Shown here one piece after another: positions 51,431-64,000 of a stretch of DNA of 64,000 nt. The notes under the pieces were generated by a model that saw nothing but the letters and a program-made list of their open reading frames with translations, was not told where the DNA came from and did no database searches. Within the stretch, counting starts at the first letter, position 1, and every line of letters starts with the position of its first letter. The position numbers and the translations under genes are program-made. Source of the DNA: Luscinia megarhynchos (Eukaryota; Chordata; Aves; Passeriformes; Turdidae); the NCBI GenBank assembly GCA_034336665.1, contig CM067570.1:18304502-18368501 (forward strand), read 5' to 3'.

Positions 51431-54400
51431 GCCCCTAATGGGACAAATTGTTGTCACACAAGTACAGGACTAGGAATACACAATAAAAATTACCAAATTC
51501 ACCTGAGAATATTACATATTAATGCCTTAGGTCTCTTTCACTTTTAAAAGCTTTGTTCTGTTATTGAAGCCAGATGTTTATTTTTAAATTCTTAAGGTAA
51601 ATGCTCTGGTGTATTCTCCCTGCCACAATCCTCAGGTAGCTGCTTACCCCAGCCTGTGAACAACTTGAGCTGAAAGGAAAGCCATACTGACAGAATTATT
51701 ACTTTTTCCTTATTTAGTATTCTCCCTATTAGTCTCCTTGTTGAAAAGCCACTCTCAACTTAAACCCTATTAGAGAAAACAAGGAAATCTGTAATAGGTT
51801 TCTGTGAATCCAAACATTTTGTTTTTCCAATTAAAAAAGAGGGAGTGCAGCAATAAATAAATAAAACAGGAACTGTGGTGGGGACTGCCTGCCAAAGCTG
51901 ACAAGGATTAGGAGACACACTCAAAGCACAGCTGCCTTAGAAGAACACTGCTGCCCATCTGCAAGGTTTGGGAAGACAGGGAAGAGCAAGAAGGGAAGCT
52001 TCGATGCATAATCAAAAATCCCAATCCTAATATTAAACTCTTCTTGGATTATTTTTAATGTTTCCTTTAAATACCAAAAGTAATGCTAATGTCTGAAATT
52101 ATGTCCCCATGCACTCTAAACAACAGCCCTCACATTTAAAAATAATTCTGAATCCTGGCAGGACCACTGGCTCCACTGGGGTTATTAACACAATGCAGAA
52201 AACTCATCACATTCTTGTAAAAATAATTTTCCTCAAATACTGAAGTGGAGTTGAAAGCAAAAATACCAGAGACTGACAGTAAAAATGACAAAGAGCAGAT
52301 TTTGAAGCCCTACAAACAAGTTCACTCATCCAATCAATTTTAACTCAAGCCTATACAGTCACTGCACTAAGTCTGTGAGGTGGGAGGTTTTATGGAAAAT
52401 TAATGAGACTGTGGACATTATTTCATGACCTGCTTAAAAGAGTATAACCTAAATGCTGCTAAAATGTTAGGCTCAGTTTTCCCTCTGCCTCCACTTTTCA
52501 AGGAAATATTCATTCTGTGTAAGCAGAGACCAGAGAGCACTTTCATGTCTTCTGTGGCAGGCCCTTAAACATATGTACATATCTCCTGTTAGCATTGTCC
52601 TTTTCTTCTAAGGAGGCTTTTCTGTAAGACCTCACAGAGCACATCTTCCTTCCGTCTTCCTAGCACCTTAATTATCTTGTGGTTATACAGAATTAATATT
52701 TCATTAGTGAGCTAACCAAAACCAATTAGCTATAACTTCAATTAGTAATCACAAAATAATTTGTCTTCTTAAGTCAAGAAGAAAGAAGTCATTGTCCCTA
52801 TAAATTAAAAGACAGATTACAAAAATTATGATTGCCTTTCTTGACAATAAGGACACATCAGGCTTAATTGAGAGGAGTATAAGCAGCTTCTGAAGTTGTA
52901 AATTAATCTCATTCAGAAAAAATACTGTATATCATTGCGTATACTGAAAAACAGACCCTCTGTTAGAACATCACCAGCATACAAATATACTGTGACTTAT
53001 GATGAAATTATTCAATGAGGAAGAAAGGTGAAAGGAGGCAAAATGCCTCAGAGGTAGGAAAGTGAATTCAGCAGCATTTCAATCCAAATATCTTTGCAGA
53101 AATTTAATGGCAAGACCTAGTGAACAAATATGCTCCTCACCACAACCATCTAGAAGGTGCACAGTACAAAGTACAAACCCTGTCCCTTCCATTGAGGCAG
53201 TTTCAGTAATGAAGCAACTTAAACTAGATGCCTTTATGCCCAAGGAAACACTCCTCTTTATGGGCAGGATGGTGGGATTGCTTTGACCTGGAGAAAAGCC
53301 AGTTAGCATTTTAACCTTATTTGAAGAAGCACTATGGGTTCACATGGAAAAACTTGCAATTCCATTTCACATAAAGCATCAGGAATAGAGAAAAAGTGAA
53401 GAGAAAATAGTAGTTCACATATTTAGCTGAAAGAATGTGTGTGCATCAGTTCAGGGCTCACCAGGGCAGGCAAAAACAAAACAAAGAAATCCAACCCTTC
53501 TTAAAACATCTTACTCGTGTTAGTACTTCGAGTCACAAGTGAAGAGACAATCTGCTTTTAAGTGACATTTTCAATAAAAGCATTATACCTCTATATGAAA
53601 GAGCATGAGAACAAGAATTCATACTGAGTCAACTCTAGATATTACATTTGCATTCCTAAGGTGCAGCATAAGCAACATGACCACCCCACATATAAATAAA
53701 ATGAACAGTTTGTTTCAGAGAAATATAAAAGAAAGTATTTAATTGATTTCCCTGTGTGTGTGTGTTTCTGGGCACAACACAGATTAAGAAAGAGGTATAA
53801 AAAACAGAAATTACATTTTATTTTTCAGTACTATTCTTTGTTAAGCTCATTACTTTGGAAAAGGGCTGTAGTTTTCTGACACAGCTGGCAGAAGAGCAGA
53901 TGTGAGTTATCTGCATGTTCTCAGCACCTTCTCTTTCAGAATACCCTTAGCATCATACTCTTAGAGTAAATTTTATTTAGAAAATTAATTACAAAGCAAC
54001 TAGAGTTTCTTTGCAGTTGTAATTTGAAAATAATTAATATTTCAGAAGTTAAAGAAAAGAACACATAATTTAGTCTATCTGAAACCTGTGTAAGCTGATG
54101 TGCCACCTACTCTGCTGTCATGAGACCCTGATGGAGTACTAGTCCCAGCTCTGGTGGATCTTAGAGGTTAATATGCAAAAATGTGTCAATCAGAGACAAT
54201 GCCTATCTTAACACCTTTAATCTTGGGAACTGCTTGTAAAGAGAGGAATGCAGACATTTACAGCAATATCCTATTCTATGAGGGCCCTAAGTAAATCTGA
54301 CAGCACAGGATCACATACATCTCATTTTATTTACTTCACTATTTTAGTGGTTTTTGCAGGGCCTTGTGCTTCCAAGATGAAATAGCAACATTACAGACCT

Positions 54401-54682
54401 ATTTGCACCTGTCAGGCATAAAACTTCACTGAAAGTATGTCTTGCTACAGAGCTCCTACTATTCTGTGGAGGAACAAAAGCAAAAAAGAATATTCCCCTC
54501 CAAACCCCAACACTACCACATTCTTATTTAAAGAAAAAAAAAATCCACATAGTATTTCCAGTGGGAAAATGTCTGTGTTTAGGAGAAACTAAAGGAAGAC
54601 CCCAGGCATTGATATGGACATTCTCAAGCCATAAAACCTTAATGATGAGACGAAAAGATTAAACAGGTTTAAAAGAAAAAAA

Positions 54683-54711
54683 ATGTATGCATATATGTAT
54701 GTATATATATA
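54683..54711. repeat. TATG/TA microsatellite-like patch
   Basis: Alternating TGTATG, CATATATG and TATATATA sequence, almost all alternating purine and pyrimidine, directly before a duplicated segment at 54768. Confidence 0.7.
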
Positions 54712-54767
54712 AACATGTATAAAGTACGACCTTGTATGTTATACTTCAAAATATTGCATTCTGACCC

Positions 54768-54811
54768 GATCCATGTCAAAATCTTATCTGATCCATGCCA
54801 AGATCTTATCT
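54768..54811. repeat. 22-bp direct tandem duplication, two copies
   Basis: Copy 1 (54768-54789) and copy 2 (54790-54811) both begin GATCCATG and end ATCTTATCT. They differ at two positions in the middle. This is a recent-looking local duplication with no known function. Confidence 0.85.
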
Positions 54812-57800
54812 TCTCATCATGTCAGAAGTTGTTTCCCTACATTTAATTGTAGTGATAACAAAAGTGGATCAACTTATGTACCTTTCATCAGTCAACATTA
54901 AGATATAAAAATCTCATTCTTAATACAAACAATAGATATGCCTTCTCTGCATCATAATTTTTTTGTTTAACACAAGTTTTAGGTACATTACTCCACGTGT
55001 ACTCCCTATACTGGTCAGGTTATATGCCTTTTGTCTGCCACCAAGTATCTCAGAGTACTGCTCCAGCCTTCTAGCACTCATTTTCTCTCTTGTCTTTGTC
55101 TTTAAGGTCTGTCTTGATACTGATACCTCGTTCAGATCACTATTCTATTGCATGGATGTTACCCAATGCACTTGGACTAGCCTGTCTTAGTCTTTGTACT
55201 GAGCTTTGGTGAGTTGCTTAGGTCAGTTCAGGGCCTGTTCACATTGATCTCTGCTTTCCTCAAAAAAGTAGGACTTTTTAAATCTCTGTTTCATACACAG
55301 TATCAAATTTGAAATAATCCAATAATTTTCAAATTGTTTAACATTGTCAAAACTGACAACCAAGGCTAAAATTGTGTTGACTGATTCCAGCATACCAGAC
55401 TGCAATACACTGAAGCTCCCATGTGCTGAAATATGGGAAAAATAAATGCAAAATTTCCAGAAGCTATTCACATGCTTATCATAATAATAATTTGATACAA
55501 TAATAATAAATATTCATATATTCAATATAGTAATAACGCTCCACTGAAAGCTTTGTTTTCCCTTATGAAGACACATGGCAAACAACACCTATTAAAAGAA
55601 CAGAAACAATTTAAACAATATATATTAGTAATACTGTCTTTCATGTGGAAAACTTGACCAGAAATCCTTCTCATGACAATCTCAGAAAGATGGCTGAGAT
55701 AACTACAGTATACTTGTTTCCAAGATTCCTCAGTATGGAGGCATCTAACTTAGATGCAGCAGTATTATGAATAAAATCAATCATGCTGAAAAGAATATTA
55801 CATGTTATTTCACCAGACATTCCTGAGAGACAAATGTAAAATTAAGGCATCCTAAATATTTTTCTCTATAATGGAGGGCGAGTGATTAAGCACAGTGAGC
55901 TCTGGTCTCTAGAGTTTGAGGGGTGACCATCCACTGTCATCAGCAGTGCTTTTAATGGATGCCACTGTCTATTGAAATCACATAAGGATTATTTTCAGTG
56001 AATTATACTAATGGAATTATTATTAACATAGTCATAACACATTCTTCCCAACAAGCTAGCCAGCTGTAATTTTTCAATTTAACTGACCAATTAAAGAGTT
56101 ATCCAATTTGAGTGAAACATACCATAATCCTGGGAATTTTACCCAGATATTTAATGCATGTTGCCAAGGCTTCCTCTGCTCACAAGTTCACAAAATAATA
56201 CTGCTTTGCGTGCTGATTCATATATTCCTGCCAAGATAAAGCCATAAGAGTTACACATGGCTGCAATTCAGGGCTCCCAGAACACTAACTACAACAATGA
56301 GGTTATAAACTCCTTACTTCCATTCCACTGGCCCTATCTCTGCTGGAAAACTCCCCCAGAATCCTACTTTGAAATTGACCATCTAACTCAGAACTCCTTA
56401 TTTAAACTCAAGTATCAGGGCTTTTTGCTAAAACTCCACATTAAAACTTTTTTTGGTGCACCCTCCTCCTGCAATATATTTCCAAGGACATTTATTAACT
56501 GTCAGCCGAATACAAAGGTAGAACAGATGGTACCCTAAAGTAGACAGGTAATGTGCATCTCTGGATCCTTTTATCATAACCATGAAGGACAAGTTGCTGT
56601 AATTCAGGTTATGTCATTATATATTTCTTTTCCTGGTTCTCTGTAGAAGCAATGAGGTCTATGTAGGATTTCTTTTCACTTTCACTTTTGCTAAGAACAG
56701 GTTAATCAAGAAAGTAACTTTCAGAGGACTGAAATGTACATAAAATAGCCTCACAATCAGGAATGACAGAAAATCAATATTGACCAAGAAAACTATTACT
56801 GTAAAGAATAATCCTATATTAAAAAATGTAAGGGGTTAAATAGATTTTCTTAAGCAAAAGCTAAATGCAATAAAATGCTTGAGATGGATGATCTTCAGAA
56901 CAGGGATTTCATGCTCAGTAATATCTGCCATGAGCTTTCTGAACACCATGAAACAAGAGGCCTAATTCCATGTTGCCTTGTAGTCATTTAGCCATGATCA
57001 AACTTGAGACAGGGGGAAAAAACCCCACACAGTGATTTGGCAATTCTGTGTAATAACTACGAAGAAGTAAATATAACTGTCAAGGGCAGGATAGAGGAGA
57101 TTCTGCACACAGATTTTTACCCGCCTCTCATTGAACACTAGATGAAGCATGAGTCACATATAATCAACTTGCAGCATAGTAAGTTTTATTCCAGTATAAG
57201 TTTTGTCACTATTTCAAAGGTATGGGGGGAAACTGAGAGTTTTTAAATAAATTTGTTACTTTGTACATTCTATGGTCTTCTCTTTTTAAAGTAAGATTTC
57301 TTATAACTTTTATGAGTTACAAAATGCATGGCACAAGAGTGGAAACGAGGATATTTAATGTACCCTTTACTTCTCTAAAGAGTCCTTTAAACTTCTACTA
57401 GAAAAGAAGCTTTAGCCTGAAAGTCAAAAAAAAACTTCAATTACACTAAAGAAAGAAAAAACAAGTGTAAATCAAAGAAAACCAAGCATGGCATGCCAGA
57501 GCTGACCGAACACTTACTCCTGCCCAGCTGGCTATGCAAGAGAACCTGAAGTTATCCAAGTAATTGAGAGCAACAATTAAATACAGGTGCTGCTTATGTG
57601 TGGGTATTTTCATTATCTACAACACAGTCCACCCAAAAATATGTCTCTAAAGACACCAAGTCATTTGGTAGAGGTTGCAGAACATGTTCCGTGCCTGCGT
57701 GTGTCCTCCTGGCTGGTGTCCCTGGAAAAGGAGTTCTGGAGGCTAGGTTGGCTGTGCTGAGTAGCACATGCCTGCCCACCGGGTCAGCAGCCCAGAAAAC

Positions 57801-59696
57801 CCGGAATTCAGCTGTGTCTGTCCAGTTGTGAGGTGGGTAAATGTCAAAAGGCAGCATCTCTTGACCAGTGTCTTCACCTGCTAACATGCAATTGTGACAG
57901 ATGTGGACTGGGACAGGAGGGGAGAAAAAAAGACAGAATAACAGCCCTGGAACATAGCAGATGAAAACAGAGCAAAAGGGAATGGAAGGTCTTCAAAAAT
58001 CCTTCCAATTTTTTTCCTGTATAGCTTATACTCTGTACCTTTGGTCGACAATGAAACTGTTCAAAAGCAATTCTGTTTATGATTAAGAAAGCCAGCTGCA
58101 TTGGAACGTGGTATCTTTAGATGATCTGAATTGCATGAATCGACATAGTACTTTATTATCCATTTGACTTATGATTTACCAATTGCACTTTTTCTCCAAA
58201 CCCTTCCTAGGTACTTAAGAACCAACAATTTTTTACTGGAAGGTGCTTTGTTTCCTGCCAAAGAGCGCTGAAACAAAAGCTGTTGCCTGCAGCCTTCGCC
58301 AGTGCTAAGCAGTGTAAGGTGAGCACACAGAGCACAGCCAGAGGTACAGCAGAAAGCATACCTTACCTCCACACCTCACTAAATAATACATTGGCAACGC
58401 AAGCACGCAAGAGATTTGGTGTCTTGTAACTACTATCAGACGTGTGTCTATCAAGCCTCATGTTCGTTAGTCAAATGAGAGCAATGAATTAGAGAGTGTT
58501 TAAAATTGTCTTTCTTTAAATTCACTCAAAATGAATACAGCAGAGTCACAACTGGAAAACTTGACTGAGAAGAACACAGCGGTAAGAAACTCATTGCAAA
58601 TAAGCAATTTGTTTGGTTTGTTTTGTTATCGTGAATAGGCTGTCTGGTGGGGGGCCTGATACTTCTCATGTAATAAATGAGAATCATGGGATAAAAGGAA
58701 AAATAATAAGCATGTCTTTCCTCAATCCCATGAATATGAATTATGCACTTTCGAGTCCTCTCGTATTAGATGATAAAATGTGTTGATTTTGCTGGTAAGA
58801 TATGAGACATTAATGTTTCAGCATGATTTGCCTTAAAAACCTTGTTCCACTAGCTGTAACAGCATCTGTCATAATTCAAAGTTGAAGCAACATTTAAAGT
58901 TTTATTATTTACCTCTGCATATTTGTGTCAGGATAAAGGCTGGCATGTTAAATGATCGCCCCAAATAATATATCTTCTCAAAATATAACTAGGAATTTGG
59001 AAATGCTTAACATTTTATAGTAATGAAGAACTATTTTAGCTCTTCATAAACTTGTCTGAATTGCTTTTGTTAAGAAGTGTCTGAAATGTAAATGAAGAAA
59101 TGTTACAGATACTGCAGGCTCTGCTTACGTACAAAGAAACTGCAAGCTTTTCAAGGAACAGTGTCAGAAACACGTGCCCAGCTATTGTGTGCACATATAA
59201 AGAGTTCTAAGCAGAAGATAGATTATTTAGTAATGTGGCCAGTGAATACTGCCGTTGGGCTACAGGATTGCTGTCAATCCCTTCCAACTGAACAATTTTG
59301 TTGTATTCTTGACTAGATTTAGTGGAGAACTTAGACAGATACTGATCCCCTCTTTCACCCCTCTGTGCCCCTTCCCAGAATTGCCATAAAGTATGGGGTC
59401 AGGTGCCTGTTGACCTGTAGCTTCTTCTGGATCCTCGGGGGTGTTCTTCAGACATTTGGGAAAACCATTGGGTTGAATGATACACAGTGTTCATTTGCAA
59501 TGTGCTATTTTTTCATAATTTATCCCAAGATGTCCTATGGAGCCTCATGCCAGTGAAGACTAACTGGAATCAGGGTGAAACAGAAAGAGAGGTCTCAGAT
59601 GCAAGAGCTGGATGAAGTAGTATAGAAGGTCATGAAAAGGACTCATCATATCCTGTCCTCAAAAGATTTTTGGGGTTCATGGTGTGAGGGTCTTTT

Positions 59697-59767
59697 TCGT
59701 GTTGTGGTTTGTTTTGTTAGGGTTTCTTCCTCTGGATTTTTTTTTCTTTTTGGGGTTTTGTTTTTAA
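59697..59767 (+). repeat. T/G-rich low-complexity tract
   Basis: GTTGTGGTTTGTTTTG followed by T-runs, GGGG and further TTTTG sequence, of the same type as the tracts at 4819 and 47941. Confidence 0.7.
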
Positions 59768-61459
59768 CTGAGAAGGAAATCCAGCTCAATATGCAGAGGC
59801 AAATGCCAGCTATTTGAACAGAGTGTTATCTAAAGTTAGGTGGGGACTTACTAGTACAATATGCATGAGGGTATCATCCCATGGGGATGCAGCACTTTTC
59901 ACAAATAGTTCTAGAAGTAAACTCTATCAGTTTCCTATTTTTATAATTTCTGTTTACTCATTTGCTAGTGAACAAATGAAAGCATTTACATGTAAGAAAC
60001 ATTTAAGATAGCAAGAATATGATGAAAATGCAGGTAGCCATTTTGCCAAATGAACACAGAGCAGAACTAAAAGTTTTCCTTAACAGCTTTCCTTGAATGC
60101 AAATTCACCTACTAATGGAATACAAAGTCTGTGAACATTAGAAGAGGGCATGTCTCATTGACAGTGCAAGAAAGACAACACCAATTCAATATCTTACTTT
60201 GAAGACAGATTTATCAACAATTTCCGATTTCAAAAAAATTCTGATATTTACTGGATCCCTGCAATTCATGAGTCCACAAAGTCTATAGGCCTTCCCATAG
60301 CTGTTTGTTCAAGAAAAGTATACATTTATCAGATTTATACAATTAAATTAATGGGAGAGATATACAAAAGACCCCAGAGAAGAAACACACAAAAAATCCC
60401 CTACAATTTGACTGCAGTGTTTGAATGCTGTACCATCATTGGCCTATTAAAACAAACATAAAAAGTATTTAGTGCAAAAGGTTTCTAGATAGCATTTATA
60501 AAGACCTACTTGTGGAGGTTATATAGCATTTTAGGTACTTTTTTCACAAAATTCCACCATCTATTTCTGCCAGAATGACTGCTCACTAACTAGCATAATT
60601 TTTTTCATACTGTAATCTTCATTTTTCCATGTTCTGCCCCAGAAGCACACTTGAGTATCCAAACCAAAGAAAATGAGAGGACAATGCTCCCTGCAAACTT
60701 CTGGTCTGACTGAAACCTTTATCCTATCACAATAATAATTTTTAAAAATACGTTGCTCATTTTTATGGGCTCTCACCTGTTATGAGCAGGTGTGATAGGA
60801 CTGAAAACATAAATGTAACAGACTGTAAGTTCTGCCTTGCCACCAGTCCCATTCCTAGGTGGGCTCCTATTATGCACCTCACAGATGCACAGATCCAAAT
60901 CTGCCTGCATTTCAGCTAATTGGATGATGCAGTAAGTCAATTGTCACTATGAGATAGTAAATCAAAATATGTTTGGGAGAAAAATAAATAGGCCAGAGGA
61001 CAAATACAGACAGCTGAGAGCCAAAAATAACAGAGACAAAAGAAAAAACTCTGATACTTGTTAAAAGCAACAGTATCTGCTCTCCCTGTCACTTAAATAA
61101 GACAATTTCACAGATGGACAGTAAAAAACTACAACCAGCAGAACCAGTATGAAATTAAAATAATGACTTATGTCAAGGTAAAAATATGTGTTTTTCTCAT
61201 TTCCTCTATTTTCTTCCTACATTTTCAGAAAAGATAAGGCACTAAAAAGCTCAGGAAACAATTAAAATAAATTAAAATCCTAGATATGAAATATCCCTCA
61301 AATATTTTACTTGACATAAAACACTGTTAGTATTCTACAGTGGTTGAAACTACTATGAAGAGGTATGGAAGGAAATTAGAAGATCAGAGACATCATTAAT
61401 AAAAATTGTGAAAACATCAAACAACCTCTAGAACACATAGAACACATCCAAACTTGGTT

Positions 61460-61500
61460 CGTGGAGGCTTTTTTGGGGTTTTTTTTGTTCTGGTTTTCCC
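61460..61500 (+). repeat. T/G-rich low-complexity tract
   Basis: A T6 run, GGGG, a T8 run and GGTTTT within about 40 bp, ending in a short C-run (CCCCTCC). It matches the other T/G tracts in style. Confidence 0.65.
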
Positions 61501-63432
61501 CTCCTTCCCCAAGTTTCAGCGGTACACTTTCATTAAAACATATATTTACAAAGTGGCTGAAAGTCAAGTTTGGGCCGACATTGAAATTTATTCGTGACAC
61601 AAATGCCAATGTTACAATGAAATCTCTCTTTTGGGGTGAAAATCCAATTTTATAAACTCCTGAATTTCCACAGAATTTCCCTTCATCCAACCCATGCATG
61701 CGAACAAAGCAGATATGCATTTTATCCCACACCAGACAAGAGCAAAAGCAGCTCCCCCATTAGTTAACAGCATTTTGAGAGCTGCGAGGGACAAGCGGGT
61801 GCGCTCCCGACTGTTTTTGAAAGATGGCATAACACATACCCTGAAAAAAAATCACTGAAACCAACAAAAGGACCCACCAGCAATGAAAGAAAACATAGAA
61901 TGGGGGTATTGCATAAGCACTCTCAAGCAAATTAGAACAAGCCTGTTCCACAGTCTAAAGTCAGTCCTTAGATGCAGCATAAATCAGGAGTATTTCTAAC
62001 CTCCAGCTGTGAGTTAGCATGAACATTCTTGCAACTGGGGAATTTAACAGATGCTCCTCATTTTGGGCCAGAAGCCAGACCCGTTTAGAATCTTTGATGG
62101 AAGAAGTACGCATGGTAAGGGAAGGAAGGATGTCACTCTCCCACTTACAGGAAGGGTTTGGGAGACAGCTTGTATCAGTTAAGGAAAACTAGCAGCATGT
62201 TAACTGTAATCACAATGTAGTTCTGCCAAAAAACTAAAGGAGAAACAAGTCTTGGGCCAACTTCTGGTTACAGAGAAGGTGAAAACTGTGAGTGAAGAAA
62301 CTCCTTACCATACTGTTCAAGACCTTGAAGTCTCCTTTTAAAATTATTCTTGGAATACATCAAATACCCAGCACTCCTCATGTGTTTTTAACTCTTAAGT
62401 AAAATAATAGAGAACACATTAATTCTGGTTAAAAAAAGTGACATAAAAACCCCAAAGTCCAACTCCCAACAATGCAGATCAAATTAAACTCTACCAAACA
62501 CAAACATATTAAAGGACAGCTACACACATGCAAGAATTCCTTTCCAAAAGAAAGGGACTAATGAATTGAGATTTTAGTTACCAGTTGGGCTGCAGTTCTG
62601 GTTAACATTTCTTTTTCATGACTATTTTAAATTCACGTTCTTTTTAGTTAAGTCTCCTTTAGAATGAGATGTGAAAACTTACATTTGAGTATTTGCTACA
62701 GGGCAGAAAACATCAAAATCAAACCTATTGGGAGCTGATTTCAGGGAAAGGGGAGCAGAATTCATCAATTGGTTCAAAATAACAGAATGGCAATTTTCCT
62801 TCCCGAGTGTACCATAAGAAAGACAGAGTAAGTCTTTGTGAGCACAGTCAACTGATCAGAAAGGTTGGATATCAACACTTAGCAATTTACCTGACAAGAG
62901 TTACAGTGCAATTAGGAGAACTAACCTGGGTTGTGTTTCCAGGCTACTCAAGCAGTCTCTCAGCTAATGCAGTAGCCCTTCTGTTTCCCAGCTGCTTTAA
63001 AATGCTATGACTCAACCCACAACACAGACAGCTGTATCAGGTCTTTAAGAAATCAGCAGTCACCTGTCACAACACCTTTCATGTCACACACTGATTACCA
63101 GGCACTCATTCATTAACCTCACTTTGTTTGGAATTCTCACTAATTGTATGCTTGCTGCTTTTCCATTCATGATAGCAATTCTGCTGTCAAGCTTAAGAAT
63201 AAAATGTCTGAACAGCACCTTTAATTCACTCTATAATTCACATATTCCTCTTGTATGAACACACTGAACCCTTTCATTGTTTCCTACTGGATCTGATCTT
63301 ACTGGATCTCACATCTTCCACTGGGAAGTGCCTTCTGTCCAAGCCACCAGCCTATGTCCCAGCCTGTCCTGTTACAAACAAGGGCTTCTCCATTTTGCCT
63401 CTGCTGCACCATGCTCTGGCCTCTGATCCCAG

Positions 63433-63736
63433 GTACATGTTGCATTGGCAGGGCATGCTGGAGCTGGCAGACCTGCCCCTGCAGAAGGGCTCCGTGGAGC
63501 TCCTCAAGCAGAGATGGGAGTCTGCCAATGCTACAAGACCAGGCCTGATGTTCCAGCACTCGCCACTCCCACCGTCCCTGGTGCCAGATAGGATTGCCCT
63601 GGAGAAGATGCCATCAGACAGCAGGAGGGCAGATGTGTTCAAGGAGGAGAGCCTAGGTGGATCTGAGCTGATGGAGCACGTCCCTGTCACTGTGGAGGAG
63701 CTGCGGAGTCACTTCGAGGCGCTGGGTGGTAGGAAG
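63433..63736 (+). CDS. candidate coding exon, Xin/EPLIN-like actin-binding protein N-terminal region (tentative)
   Basis: The exon would start after a pyrimidine-rich stretch ending TGATCCCAG (AG at 63431-63432) and end at AAG|GTAAGT (63736/63737), a near-perfect donor. It is 304 bp, one base finishing a split codon plus 101 open codons. The peptide has LPLQKGSVELLKQRWE in its first third, then a Pro/Leu linker (QHSPLPPSLVPDR), acidic and basic patches, and VTVEELRSHFEALGG near the end. KG-x-LK-x-RWE followed by a short x-LRxxFE segment recalls EPLIN (LIMA1) and the related N-terminal region of XIRP2, proteins that bind actin filaments in the cytoskeleton or at muscle junctions. This is resemblance from memory, not alignment. 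Two in-frame ATGs (63437, 63458) could be starts if this is the first coding exon. The open frame extends upstream to an ATG at 63251, but that part is low in coding character. The rest of the gene lies to the right. Confidence 0.6.
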
Positions 63737-64000
63737 GTAAGTGCCTGGGGGGGCAGACACTGGGGGAAGGAATGGAGAGGGGCCCCAAGCTGGAAATGGG
63801 CAGCACTGGGCACAGCTCCCATGGATGTCCTGTGGACTGCTTGCATCAGTTTATTAATAGTGGTTGTCATTATCTATTATTATCTATAGCTTTCCTTACT
63901 GTGTAATTTTATTGGTCTGTTTCATTTTAATGTTTCTGACGGGTGCCAATTGCCAAGCTATCAGGCAAATTAGTGCTCAGTTGTGTTTGGCTTATGCTTT
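63737..64000 (+). other. start of the intron following the candidate exon
   Basis: Begins GTAAGT. The first 100 bp are G-rich, then the sequence returns to AT-rich non-coding DNA. The frame stays open to 63889 by readthrough, but the peptide after the donor (rich in Trp and Gly, then Ile/Val/Tyr) looks like translated intron. No acceptor or further exon was seen before the window ends. Confidence 0.5.

Larger units (their letters stand above)
51431..63250. other. AT-rich non-coding DNA, no gene recognised
   Basis: No exon, RNA gene or clear transposon was found. The stretch contains a (GT)6 run at 53753-53764, a TATG/TA-rich patch, a 22-bp tandem duplication and two T/G-rich tracts, listed separately where long enough. 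The patch at about 57640-57840 is somewhat richer in GC, with a 97-codon minus-strand frame lacking recognisable similarity. Promoter or non-coding first exons of the right-edge gene may lie in the last few kilobases but are not identifiable. Confidence 0.5.

Noticed and set aside
57594..57887. 97-codon minus-strand frame in a GC-richer patch
   Set aside because: The composition looks more protein-like than its neighbours, but there is no family resemblance and no clear splice-site pair.
62989..63005. CAGCTG E-box followed by TTTAAAAT as a muscle promoter
   Set aside because: Both motifs are too common in AT-rich DNA to support a promoter without expression data, and the distance to the exon is arbitrary.

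Overview
The window looks like gene-poor nuclear DNA of a bird, most likely a songbird (passerine). It is AT-rich, has no compact gene layout, and every recognisable interspersed repeat is avian. There is a 5'-truncated CR1 LINE carrying the end of its reverse transcriptase, two further CR1-type 3' tails, a tRNA-Ile-derived SINE with a CR1-like tail (the TguSINE1 type known from songbirds), and one complete solo LTR of a family common in bird genomes. No bacterial, phage or organellar signature was seen.

Layout: 1-5950 is AT-rich non-coding DNA. 5960-6700 is a CpG island, the only one in the window. It holds GC boxes, a nine-unit GC-rich minisatellite (6225-6398) and a strong minus-strand splice donor (GAG|GTGAGT at 6057/6056), so it is probably the promoter and first exon of a leftward gene whose other exons lie outside the window. 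From about 6780 to 63250 there is a long non-coding desert with simple repeats, small hairpins, the CR1 copy (30212-31203), CR1/SINE tails (33770-33854, 48075-48225) and the solo LTR (50839-51430). No convincing exon was found in it.

At the right edge, 63433-63736 is a good candidate coding exon on the plus strand. It has a pyrimidine-rich acceptor, 101 open codons and an AAG|GTAAGT donor. Its peptide contains a 'KGSVELLKQRWE' stretch and a 'VEELRSHFEALGG' stretch that recall the actin-binding Xin/EPLIN (XIRP2/LIMA1) group; that name is tentative. The gene continues to the right of the window.

The simplest reading is two gene 5' ends pointing away from each other, leftward from the CpG island and rightward from the exon, separated by about 57 kb of intergenic DNA. 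The most unusual object is the CpG-island minisatellite. All nine unit lengths (17, 23 or 26 bp) leave remainder 2 on division by 3, so the reading frame rotates at every unit. This explains the long overlapping open frames on both strands there. I did not find a convincing new biological system; the findings are modest leads with ways to test them.
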